From Planctomycetota bacterium (GTDB lineage: Bacteria > Planctomycetota > UBA1135 > UBA2386), in contig VGZG01000025.1 of the NCBI GenBank assembly GCA_016872675.1, positions 1-43,139 of the forward strand: a stretch of 43,139 nt of DNA, written 5' to 3'. Of this stretch, positions 1 through 10,000 are shown one piece after another (the first letter of the stretch is position 1; the number at the start of each line of letters is the position of its first letter). Both the position numbers and the translations under genes were made by a program. The notes under the pieces are model-generated. The model had not been told where the DNA came from, made no database searches, and worked only from the letters and a program-made list of their open reading frames with translations.

Positions 1-1
1 C

Positions 2-943
2 GCGCTGCTGCTGCACGCGCGCTGGCGCGACGAAGCCGCCGTCGAAGCCGCGCCCGGCGCAGCGTCGCCGTGGCTGGCGCTGCCGTTGTGCGCCGCCGCG
101 TTCGCCGTCGTCGTCACCACGATGCGCTTCTGGCCGGCGTTCGGCCGTGGCCGCGCTGGCCGCGATTGGATCGATCGCCTGCAGCGCGGACGCCTCGGCG
201 GCTGCGGCTGCGCGCTTGCTGGCGCGCTGGTGGCGTACGCGCTGCTCGCCCTGCCCGTGCTGCTCGCGCTGCCGCCGGGGCTCGGCGCGCCCGCCGAGGC
301 GTTCGCCGCGCACGCGCTGCAACCGCAGGGTGGCGGCCTGCTCGCCGCCGCGGCGCCGCGGCTCGAACTGCGCTGCCCCTCCGGCGAGCCCGTGCGCGAA
401 CTGCGGCTGCGGCCGCTGGTCGGCCTGCCGACCGGCGCATGGCAGGGCGCCGTGGTGCGCGCCTACGCGGACGGCGAAGCATTGCCGCCGCTGCCGGCGG
501 CGTTCGGCGACAACCGCCAACCGGTGCGCCTCGCCTTTCCACCGCGGCCGGTCCGCGCCTTCACGCTCGTCTACGAAAGCGGCGCCGTGCCGCTCGGCTT
601 CGACGCGAGCGCCGCCGAGGCGATCGGCAGCGCGCCGCGGCCGCGCTGGGGCAACGCCCTGGCCGCGCTGCTGCTCACCGCCGTGCCGGCGTTCGTCGCA
701 CTCGCGCTCGGCGCGCTCGTCGGCCAAGTCAGCCGGCCGGCGACGGCGCTGGCCACCGCCGCCGCCGCCCTGTTCCTCGGCGCCATCGGCGGCCAGGGCC
801 CTTTCCTGCCCGCCGTGCTCGGCGTGCTGCGCGGCGAGTGGCTGGCCACCACCGCGCTTTTCCGCGCCGGCGCGCCTTCCCTCACCCTGGGGGCCGCGGC
901 CATGATCGTCGCGATGTTCGTGCGCGCGAAGGTGCAGCGATGA
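2..943 (+). CDS. Integral membrane protein, C-terminal part (cut by the window edge)
   Basis: The reading frame is open from the first complete codon, so the true start lies outside the window; an internal ATG-type start is not needed. Hydrophobic helices are visible at the beginning, around 'ALAGALVAYALLALPVLLAL', and again near the end (ALAALLLTAVPAFVALALGALVG and two further segments). Between them lies a soluble stretch of roughly 120 residues, rich in short beta-like segments, probably outside the membrane. The stop overlaps the next start as ATGA, so the two genes are probably translated together. I do not recognise the family. The arrangement would fit the C-terminal half of an ABC-2-type permease, but no motif proves this. 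Confidence 0.6.
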   Translation, partial: ALLLHARWRDEAAVEAAPGAASPWLALPLCAAAFAVVVTTMRFWPAFGRGRAGRDWIDRLQRGRLGGCGCALAGALVAYALLALPVLLALPPGLGAPAEAFAAHALQPQGGGLLAAAAPRLELRCPSGEPVRELRLRPLVGLPTGAWQGAVVRAYADGEALPPLPAAFGDNRQPVRLAFPPRPVRAFTLVYESGAVPLGFDASAAEAIGSAPRPRWGNALAALLLTAVPAFVALALGALVGQVSRPATALATAAAALFLGAIGGQGPFLPAVLGVLRGEWLATTALFRAGAPSLTLGAAAMIVAMFVRAKVQR

Positions 944-1719
944 CGGCCGGCGTCCTCGGCGTGACCCTGATGGTCGTCGCCGCCGCCGCCGCTGCCGCGC
1001 TCGCCGCCCCGACGCCGGCCGACGTCGGCACGGTCGCGCAATGGGCCGCGCGGCCGGCGGCCCTGCCGTTCGCGTGGCGCGGCGTGCGCGCCGCCGAGCG
1101 CCACGGCGACCCGGTGGAGGCCTTCGTGCGCGCCCGCAGCCTGATGCGCCTGCTGCCGGAGTGGGCCGATGGCTTCGCCGCCTTCGCCTACCGCTACACG
1201 CTCGCCCCCGACCTCGCCGACGGCGCCCCCGAAGCGCGAGCCGAGCGCACTCGCGCCCGCCTGCTGCTGGCGCTCGGCTGGATGGACGCCGCGCGCGCCG
1301 ACGCCGGCCGCCACGAGCCGTCGTTGCTGCAGGCGATGGCCTTCCTGCCGGAGGTCGCCGCGCGCGGCCAACCGGGACTCGCCGACGCGCTGCGGGCCGA
1401 AGGCGGCCCGGCGGCGCTCGCCGACCGCTGGCTCGCCGTCGCCGAGGCGCGCTTCCCGTCGCCCGAGGCCGGCGAGCAGCGCACGTTCTACGCCGCGCGG
1501 CTGGCGGCCGGGCTGCTGGCTGCTGGCGACCGCAACGCCGCGCTGGCGGTGCTGCAGACCGCGAGCGAACGCAGCCGCGCCGTGCGCGACCAGCAACTCG
1601 CGACGACGTGGCGCGCGCACGTCGACCTCGCGGCGCGCGCCCTGCGCGGCGAAGCCGTCGACCTCGGCCCGGTGTTCGCCGACCCGCGCTTCGCCGACCT
1701 CTACCCCCACTTGCGCTGA
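940..1719 (+). CDS. Exported alpha-helical protein of unknown function
   Basis: The 259-residue product starts with a hydrophobic signal or anchor segment (about residues 2-23, ending in ALAAPTPA). The rest is almost entirely Ala/Arg/Leu-rich helix, in helix-turn-helix units such as 'RARLLLALGWMDAARADAG' and 'AARLAAGLLAAGDRNAALA' that resemble TPR-like repeats without matching the consensus closely. I chose the ATG at 940 because it overlaps the upstream stop (ATGA); a longer reading of the same frame from position 70 would run through the neighbouring membrane gene and is not credible. It is probably a periplasmic or membrane-anchored partner of the upstream membrane protein. No enzyme motif is visible. 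Confidence 0.6.
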   Translation: MTAGVLGVTLMVVAAAAAAALAAPTPADVGTVAQWAARPAALPFAWRGVRAAERHGDPVEAFVRARSLMRLLPEWADGFAAFAYRYTLAPDLADGAPEARAERTRARLLLALGWMDAARADAGRHEPSLLQAMAFLPEVAARGQPGLADALRAEGGPAALADRWLAVAEARFPSPEAGEQRTFYAARLAAGLLAAGDRNAALAVLQTASERSRAVRDQQLATTWRAHVDLAARALRGEAVDLGPVFADPRFADLYPHLR

Positions 1720-1729
1720 GCGACGAGCC

Positions 1730-2437
1730 GTGTTCGACCAGATCGTCGCCCTGATCGCGCAGTACCCGTACCTGTCGGTGGCGACGCTGTGCGTGCTGTG
1801 CGGGCTCGGCCTGCCGCTGCCGGAGGAGATCATCCTGCTGGCCGCTGGCTACGTCTGCGCGACGTTTCCCGAGCACGCCGAGCTGCCGGTGATGATGGCG
1901 TGGAGCGCGGGCGCCATCCTGACCGGCGACCTGTTGCCGTACCTGCTCGGCCGGATCTTCGGCGTGCGGTTGCTGCGGCTGCGCTGGCTGCGCTACGTCG
2001 TGACGCGCAAGCGGTTGGCCCGGTTCGACCGCTGGTTCCGCCGGCGCGGCGATTGGGTGGTGTTCATCGCCCGCTTCATCCCCGGCATCCGCGTTGTCGC
2101 GTTCTTCACCGGCGGCACGATGAAGCTGCCCTGGCAGCGCTTCCTGTTCCTCGACGCGCTCGGCATCGCCCTGACGGTGCCGCTGTTGTCGTGGCTGGGC
2201 TTCCACGGCGCCGGCGTGATCGAGGAGGTCATCACCACGGTGAAGCGGGTCGAACGCGGCATCCTGTGGGCGGCGCTCGGCGGCGGCGCGGCGGTGGCGC
2301 TGGTCTGGTGGCTGCGCCGCCGCCGTCGCCAGCGCCTACTGCGGCTGACGCGGCCGACCGAGGCGATCGTGCACCCGCAGCGCGCCGGCACGGACAACGC
2401 CGCGCCGGCGGACGGCGAACCGCCATTGGCGCCCTGA
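1730..2437 (+). CDS. DedA-family membrane protein (VTT/SNARE-associated domain)
   Basis: The 235-residue protein has the DedA hallmarks: the N-terminal 'GLGLPLPEEIILLAAGY' re-entrant segment with its acidic pair, and the downstream 'FIARFIPGIRVVAFFTGG' block with the conserved Arg and Pro-Gly. Hydrophobic helices flank both, and a last helix is followed by an Arg-rich cytoplasmic tail (RRRRRQR). DedA proteins belong to the lipid-scramblase/undecaprenyl-phosphate flippase superfamily; which lipid this one moves cannot be told from sequence. The GTG at 1730 lies 10 bases after the previous stop, giving the usual family length of about 200-240 residues. It probably closes the operon that starts left of the window. 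Confidence 0.88.
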   Translation: MFDQIVALIAQYPYLSVATLCVLCGLGLPLPEEIILLAAGYVCATFPEHAELPVMMAWSAGAILTGDLLPYLLGRIFGVRLLRLRWLRYVVTRKRLARFDRWFRRRGDWVVFIARFIPGIRVVAFFTGGTMKLPWQRFLFLDALGIALTVPLLSWLGFHGAGVIEEVITTVKRVERGILWAALGGGAAVALVWWLRRRRRQRLLRLTRPTEAIVHPQRAGTDNAAPADGEPPLAP

Positions 2438-2468
2438 ATCAAAGCCGTCGCGGCGCTCAAGGTCGCGC

Positions 2469-2498
2469 TTGCCCGAGGCGTAGGGCCGCGGCTACCTT
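2469..2498 (+). promoter_or_regulatory. Predicted promoter of hppA
   Basis: A TTGCCC box at 2469-2474 and a TACCTT box at 2493-2498 are separated by 18 bases, a sigma70-like layout. They lie 52 bases before the hppA start, in the 113-base gap after the DedA gene. Prediction from consensus only. Confidence 0.45.
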
Positions 2499-2550
2499 CG
2501 TCGCCCGACAAACCGACCCCGTCCCTCTCCCGGGCGGCGGAACCCACTCC

Positions 2551-4623
<2,073 letters not shown>

Positions 4624-4671
4624 TGTAGCGTCGGCCTGAGCCGACCACCGCCGGGTCCGACGGCCCGGCCC

Positions 4672-4720
4672 ACCGGACCCCGCCCCCGCGCCCGCCGCGG
4701 TGGCGGGGTCCGGTCGTTTC
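4672..4720 (+). terminator. Hairpin terminator after hppA
   Basis: A perfect 13-bp inverted repeat pairs 4672-4684 (accggaccccgcc) with 4702-4714 (ggcggggtccggt), followed by a short T-containing run (cgtttc). It lies about 50 bases after the hppA stop and before rsfS. Confidence 0.6.
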
Positions 4721-4809
4721 CGTCGCCCCGCGCCGGCGCAGCCTTTCGGCGCCGTGCGCCGGACGGGGCTTCTGCCCTGCTCCCCCGCCGCTATCCTCGG
4801 CGGCCTTCC

Positions 4810-5346
4810 GTGGCCTCCCAACCGACCCCCAAGCCTGATTCGTTGACCGTTCCTGCCCGCGCCGCCGCCCGCCCCCACCGCGTTCCCGATGCGGCCACCC
4901 GCGAACTCGCCCTGCGCATCGCGCAGATGCTCGACGAACGGCAAGCCAAGGACGTCGTCGTGCTCGACGTGTCGGGCCCACTGGTCATCGCCGACTACTT
5001 CGTCATCGCCACGGTGACCAGCACGCGCCAGGGCCAGGCCCTGGCCACGGACCTCGACGTCGAGCACAAGGCGCTGCGCGGCAAGCGCCGCACCAACACC
5101 GGCGGCATGGAGACCGAGGAGAGCAACTGGGTGCTGCTCGACTTCGACGACATCGTCGTGCACCTGTTCCTGCCCGAGGCGCGCGCCTACTACGACCTCG
5201 AGACGATGTGGGCCGACGCGACGCGCCTGCCGTTCACGCCGGCGCCGAAGCCCGCCACCGCGCCTACCGAGCGACGCCAACCGACGCTGGACGGATTTGG
5301 CGCGTTCCAGCCGGGCGGCGACGACGCGCTGAAGGACGACGCGTAG
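4810..5346 (+). CDS. rsfS: Ribosome silencing factor RsfS (YbeB/Iojap family)
   Basis: The product is 178 residues. The RsfS domain spans about residues 35-145 and shows the family blocks 'KDVVVLDVSG', 'ADYFVIATVTSTRQ', 'ESNWVLLDFDDIVVHLF' and 'ARAYYDLETMWADA'. RsfS binds ribosomal protein uL14 on the 50S subunit and blocks subunit joining when nutrients are low. There is an N-terminal extension of about 30 residues and a C-terminal tail of about 35, both low-complexity and without known function. The GTG at 4810 has no Shine-Dalgarno sequence, but TATCCT at 4792-4797 lies 12 bases upstream, consistent with an almost leaderless transcript. A start further inside the extension cannot be excluded. 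Confidence 0.92.
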   Translation: MASQPTPKPDSLTVPARAAARPHRVPDAATRELALRIAQMLDERQAKDVVVLDVSGPLVIADYFVIATVTSTRQGQALATDLDVEHKALRGKRRTNTGGMETEESNWVLLDFDDIVVHLFLPEARAYYDLETMWADATRLPFTPAPKPATAPTERRQPTLDGFGAFQPGGDDALKDDA

Positions 5347-5457
5347 CGCGCGTCGCCGCGGCGCTGCCAAGGCGCAGCCGGCGGCGACCGCGAGGGGCCG
5401 CAGGCGGCGAACGCCTGCGGCAAGAGGGCCAGCCAGCGCCCCGCGCCAGGCCGACCG

Positions 5458-5478
5458 GAGCCGCCGCGCGGGCGGCTC
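5458..5478. terminator. Possible bidirectional terminator between rsfS and rpoZ
   Basis: An 8-bp perfect stem (gagccgcc / ggcggctc) with a 5-base loop lies in the 145-base gap between these convergent genes. There is no T run on either side, so it is a weak candidate. Confidence 0.35.
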
Positions 5479-5491
5479 GGGATCCAGTTCC

Positions 5492-5716
5492 TCAGATCTC
5501 CAGCTTGGTCGGGCCGGTCTGCTCCTCGTCGGGCACCAGCTCGATGAGGCCGCGCTTCAGCTCCTCGGCCGCGATCTTGATGTAGTTGCGCTCACGGGTC
5601 TCGAACAAGGGGCGCTGGCCGCGAACAAGTTCGCGAACGCGCTTCTGCAACAAGGCGGTGAGGCGGAACGAACCGCCGACCTGCTTGACGAGCTCCTGGG
5701 GGAGGCTCTGGTCCAT
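5492..5716 (-). CDS. rpoZ: RNA polymerase omega subunit-like protein
   Basis: The 74-residue product resembles omega: 'GGSFRLTALLQKRVRELVRGQ' corresponds to the conserved helix (family pattern R-x-x-L-V-x-x-A/K-x-x-R-x-x-x-L), and a C-terminal helix 'IKIAAEELKRGLIEL' follows with the usual acidic tail. Omega wraps the beta-prime C-terminus and helps assemble core RNA polymerase. The length is typical (70-90 residues). The ATG at 5716 is preceded by a good promoter (5756-5784), so the gene is transcribed separately from the pseudopilin genes upstream on the same strand. The family is divergent and short, so the assignment rests on the helix pattern and length. Confidence 0.8.
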   Translation of the reverse strand: MDQSLPQELVKQVGGSFRLTALLQKRVRELVRGQRPLFETRERNYIKIAAEELKRGLIELVPDEEQTGPTKLEI

Positions 5717-5755
5717 AGGGGGCTGCTGCGGTTAGGGGGCCGAAAGGGGCGGAGG

Positions 5756-5784
5756 AGTCTAGGCACCTCCCCTACCCGGCGCAA
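5756..5784 (-). promoter_or_regulatory. Predicted rpoZ promoter
   Basis: On the minus strand TTGCGC (5779-5784) and TAGACT (5756-5761) are separated by exactly 17 bases, the best sigma70-like promoter seen in the window. The -10 box ends 39 bases before the rpoZ start, just after the end of the upstream pseudopilin gene. Confidence 0.6.
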
Positions 5785-5803
5785 TCCCCGAGCCGCACCG
5801 GAC

Positions 5804-6832
5804 TCACAGGTCGCGAGCGTCGATGACCACCTGGGCGTCGCTCCAGGCGCGCTGGCCGCGGCTGTTCGTGCTGGTGACGAGCAGGTGGAACAGCGTCTGG
5901 CGGCCATTCGACGGGCCGACGATCTGGACCTCGAACCCGTGCGGGAAGCCGCCGCCGGCCTGGTTCATCACCGAGTAACGGCTGACGCCCTGGCTCGCCG
6001 GTCCGAAGTTGGTCACGACCGAGTGGTAGCGGAAGCTCAGCAGTCCGCGGAGCACGCCGCCGGAGGGCAGGATCGACCAGCCGCCGCGTCCATCCGTCGG
6101 CGCGGACGACAAGGCGCCCGCGGCGGTGATGCCCCGCAGCGTGCCCGCGACCGACGGCAGCACGCCACGCCGCCAAGCAACGTAGCTGCGGTCGCGGCTG
6201 ACGCCCGTCGCGTCCGGCGTGCCGGCGCGCAGGTGCAAAAGGACCTGGGCGCGGTCGCTGGTGTCGGTGATGCGGTCGATCGACTCGGCGCTGACCAGCG
6301 GCTCGCTCTCGAAGCGGACGAGGTTGAGGCCGATCGAGGACCCGGGCGTCGGTCCGACGCCCTCGGTCGTCAGGTAGTAGTAGTTCCAGCGGTAGACGTC
6401 GACGAGGTAGCTGTCGCCGCTCGTGGCCTCGAAGTGAGCGGACCAAGCCAATCGCGCGAAGAACAGCGAGTTGCCGGTGATCTCGTCGTCGGCCGTGTCG
6501 GCGCGGATCGACAAGTCCGAACGGATCGTCGGCAGGCGCGTGCCGGCGAGCCGCGGCGGTTGCCCGTCGAGGTCGACGAGCGCGAGGTTGGCCTCACCCT
6601 CGGCGTCGTCGCCGAACAGGCGGACCGACGAGACGAGCTCGCCGCGCACCTCGTCGATGATCTCCTGCGTCAGCTCCGTGGCGCGGTTGATTCGGTTGGC
6701 GTACTGCTGCGCGTCGCCGCCGTGCATCGACAGAGTCGCCAGCGAGTAGATCAGCATGCCGAGCAGGCCCGCGACGATGACCAGTTCGACGATCGTGGAG
6801 CCGTCCTGGCGAGATCTGTTGCGGTTGCTCAT
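5804..6832 (-). CDS. Pseudopilin-like protein with type IV prepilin leader
   Basis: The 342-residue protein begins with a short basic leader ending in Gly11, followed by STIVELVIVAGLLGMLIYSL. This is a type III signal peptide (cleavage after Gly11, Glu at mature position 5, then a hydrophobic helix), so it should be processed by a PilD-type peptidase and enter a type II secretion or type IV pilus-like fibre. After the helix comes 'ATELTQEIIDEVRGELVSS' and a long beta-rich region without a known domain; the C-terminus reads 'LLVTSTNSRGQRAWSDAQVV'. It starts only 8 bases after the stop of the small remnant at 6841-6924, so it is probably co-transcribed with the giant pseudopilin locus. No pilus ATPase or secretin lies in the window. 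Confidence 0.75.
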   Translation of the reverse strand: MSNRNRSRQDGSTIVELVIVAGLLGMLIYSLATLSMHGGDAQQYANRINRATELTQEIIDEVRGELVSSVRLFGDDAEGEANLALVDLDGQPPRLAGTRLPTIRSDLSIRADTADDEITGNSLFFARLAWSAHFEATSGDSYLVDVYRWNYYYLTTEGVGPTPGSSIGLNLVRFESEPLVSAESIDRITDTSDRAQVLLHLRAGTPDATGVSRDRSYVAWRRGVLPSVAGTLRGITAAGALSSAPTDGRGGWSILPSGGVLRGLLSFRYHSVVTNFGPASQGVSRYSVMNQAGGGFPHGFEVQIVGPSNGRQTLFHLLVTSTNSRGQRAWSDAQVVIDARDL

Positions 6833-6840
6833 GGTGGCAC

Positions 6841-6924
6841 TCAGCGTTGGATGAACAACTGCGTCAGGTGGTCGGCGCAGTGCCGCGAGAAGCCGGACGG
6901 AATGCGATCACGTTGGATCTCCAT
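6841..6924 (-). pseudogene. Putative remnant of a third giant-pseudopilin copy (start and extreme C-terminus only)
   Basis: This tiny frame reads MEIQRDRIPSGFS directly followed by RHCADHLTQLFIQR and a stop. The first part looks like a prepilin leader up to the cleavage site (G|FS). The second resembles the extreme C-terminus of the intact gene upstream (CHHAAHQTRVFVQR). The DNA before it (6925-7053) is a diverged copy of the spacer before the intact gene. I read it as a copy that lost almost its whole interior in frame. The frame can be extended upstream to an ATG at 7020 (59 residues). It could instead be a real small leader peptide; the homology is short. Confidence 0.4.
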
Positions 6925-7053
6925 TGCTGGCGTCTCCGTGCGCGAGTGCGTCGACGTGCTCCCAGAGGTATCGGCGGCCGGCCCCTCCGGGCGTGATGCG
7001 GCACCAACGATTCGTCCCATGCCTGAACCCGCCGATGGCGCCGCGACTTGGGG
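6925..7053 (-). repeat. Diverged copy of the pseudopilin upstream spacer
   Basis: This spacer, between the giant pseudopilin stop and the small remnant, aligns along most of its length with 10597-10692. The best-conserved part on the minus strand is TGGGACGAATCGTTGGT here against TGGGACGATTCGCTGGT in the other copy. Both then continue to a CCGAT[A/T]nCT-like element and CTGGGA close to a start codon. The likely role is a duplicated promoter/5' region. Read as protein, the conserved part gives AWDESLV / TWDDSLV, so a decayed coding segment is an alternative. Confidence 0.5.
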
Positions 7054-10000
7054 TCACCGCTGCACGAACACGCGGGTCTGGTGGGCGGCGTGATGACAGG
7101 CGGAGCCGACCCGGAAGCACTCGACGCGCAGCAGGTAGACGCCCTCGGGGTAGCCTGACGACACGTCCCAGGCGAAGGTCTCGTCTCCGGGCCCCTGGTC
7201 GAGGAACTCGTGTGCCGGACCGGGAGGAACGCCGGGCGTCGCTGGCGCGCCATCCGCGACATGGACCCACGACCGGCCGCCGTCGCGCGAGCACATGACG
7301 GCGTAGCGCAGTAGGGACTCGCTCTCGCCGAACGTACCAGTGGCCGTGTAGGGCCGACCGTCCCAGCGCCGCCACTCCGTCGCGACGACGACGTTGATGC
7401 TTGACGGGTTGTCGAGTTCGGAGACCGAGGTCGGCGACTCGATCTCAATGCGGGGCTGCGGCTGGATCCGGAACGAGTTCGTCGACCGACCGGCTTCGAG
7501 CATCGTGTGCAGCATCGAGAGGATGCTCCACTCGGCGATGAACGATGTGCCGTTGGTGACCGTGTTGGCGATGCCGTTCACGGCGACGTACGCCGCGGCC
7601 GTGTTGGCCGGATCGAACAGCTTGACGACGCCGGCGCCCGTGCCGCCGGAGTGCGTGATGTACGTCTGGAAGGCCGCGGCGGTGCCCTTGGCGGCGTGCG
7701 GGACCAGCGACCAGTGCTCGCCGACCGTCGTCGACGCATTGAGCCGATAGGGCCGTGCGACCGGGATCGACGCCGGCGCCGTCGTGCCATAGTTGGCGGC
7801 GAGTTCCTGCCCGATCGAGGACAGCGTGCCGTCGGATGTCGACGTCGAATGCTGGAAGGTCGAAGCGCTCGTGCCGATGTTGAAGAAGGTCGTGCAGCCG
7901 TAGGCCGCCGAACGGTGCCCGGTGTCGACGAGCGCCGTGCCGAACGCCTGGCGCGCGCTGGCCGCGTAGGCCGCGTTGCACGCCTGCTGATGGAACTGCC
8001 CGGCGGCCAGGCCGGCGGGCAGGTTGCCGCGCGCCGCGCCGCTCGTCGTGTCGAGCCACGCGGCAGCCGCCGCGTCGGGGTACAACTCGCCGAGCCACGG
8101 TATGCCCCACCAGAAGCCGCTGCCGGACGCGCGCACGAAGCGGCGGGCGCCGGTGATGGTGTTCACGAAGCCGGACGTCGCCGGCGAGCCGAACGGCGTC
8201 AGGTCGGTCGGGATCGAGTTGGGGTAGCCGTTCGCGGCGTCGTACCCGATCTCGCCGCCGAGGCCGACGTAGTAGTTCGACCAGCCCGTGATCGACGTGT
8301 AGACGCTACCGCTGCGCACCAGGCCCTCGCGGAACAGCTGCAGGCAGCGCGGCACGTCGAAGCCCATCGTGCCGGCGGCCCAGCCGTCGCGCAGCATGGA
8401 GGCGTCGATGGACGGGAAGTCGGCGACCGCGCTCTCGGCCCAAGCGCCCGAGCCGCTGGTCAGGTCGGTCAGGTACCAGTTGTAGGAGTTGGGGAAGTCG
8501 CCGCCGTTGCGGAAGCAGTCCCGGTACGGCAGATGCCGCGGGTCGCCCTGGATCTGGGCGCGCTCGGTCACCGGCACGTCCTGCGCGCTGTTGGTCCACC
8601 ACGCGTAGGTGACGCTCAGGTTGTCGGGGTCGTTCGGCGTCGGCCACATCACGCCGCCGTCGCGCCACGAGTCATCGCCCGCCGAATGACCCCGCGCGAT
8701 GCGGGTGCGCACTGCCAGCACGACGTCGCCCGCCGGGTCGTAGGGCGCGCCGGACGGCTGCACGAAGCGACTGCCGGTCAACACCTGCGCGCCGATCGCG
8801 AGCGTCCAGCGCGCGGTGTTCTTCGGGCCAGCGCCCGACGACGTCAGGTCCGGCGTGAACGTCGGCATGGCGGCCGCGGGCGCCGACAGCGGGCAGGGCA
8901 CGTAGGCCATGCCGTACAGGCGCGCGCGCTTCGTCGCCGCGAGGCCGTACTGCTGCCCGCCCTGCGTCACCGGCGGTGCGCCGACTGGCGTGTTGTGCAG
9001 GAACACGCGCGTGAAGCCCTCCTGGCCGAGGGTCGGCGGCACCCACTGCGCCACGTAGTGCATCTCGCCCGTCGCCGGCGTGTCGGAGACGTGCTTTGCC
9101 GTCTGCCACGCCAGCGCGTAGTTGGAGGAACCCGACACCGGCACGCCGCCGGGCGCGTTCTGTAGCGCGCAGAACGCCGCCAGCCGCGTCGGATCGCCGT
9201 TGTCGGTCAGGTTGACGCCAACGAACTCGACGACCATCGGGTCGGCCATGCGCGACGGACCCGCGTACGGCGCCGAGAGCGTCTCGTGCGCGTATGCGTA
9301 CATGCGGAACCGCAGCGCGTCGGTCTGGCCACCGTCCTTGTTGCGGGTGCGCAGCTCCTCGGGATGCGTGACGACGCGCAGATCCGGATGAGCGATCGGG
9401 CTCTTCGCCGCGTCGCTGTAGTTGCGAACCGGCGGCATGGGTAGCAGTTCGCCGTGCAGGTTGATGACGAGCGCATGTCGGTACTTGTCCGGCGACGACC
9501 AGAGGTCCTCGAGGAACAGCCGCAGCGTCGGCTCCTTGGACATGTCGGCGAGCTCTTCGGGCGCCTCGAAGCCGCCGGCGTTCGCCTGGGCGATCAAGGC
9601 TTCGCGCTGCTCGATCGCCGCAACCCGCCGCGTCCACGCCGCCAGTTCGTCCGGCAACCGCGCCGCATGGTTGAACCCGTCGGCGAGCGCGTAGGGATGC
9701 GGATTGCGGTTGGCGTCGTAGCCGTTGGTGTCGACGCCGTCGAGGTCGATGCGGCCCGTCAAGTTGTCGGGCACGTAGTAGAACTGCGAAGCCGATCCGG
9801 TCGGCATGCGGCCGGGGTAGCAGTAGACGAACGGCGCGAGGTCGGTGCTCGGCGTCGCGTCGTTCGTGCGCGGGCGGTACGCCGCATTGCGGCCGATGCT
9901 CGACTTGGTGATCCAGTGCGTGCGGAACTGCAGGCCTGGATTGCGCGCCTCCAGGCTGTCGAGCCTCGACTCGACGAAGGGACGCAGCGAGTCCATGTGC

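Noticed and set aside
70-1719. A 549-codon open frame spanning two genes
   Set aside because: Its first 290 codons are an Arg/Ala-rich shadow of the membrane protein in another frame; only the part from 940 onward looks like a protein.
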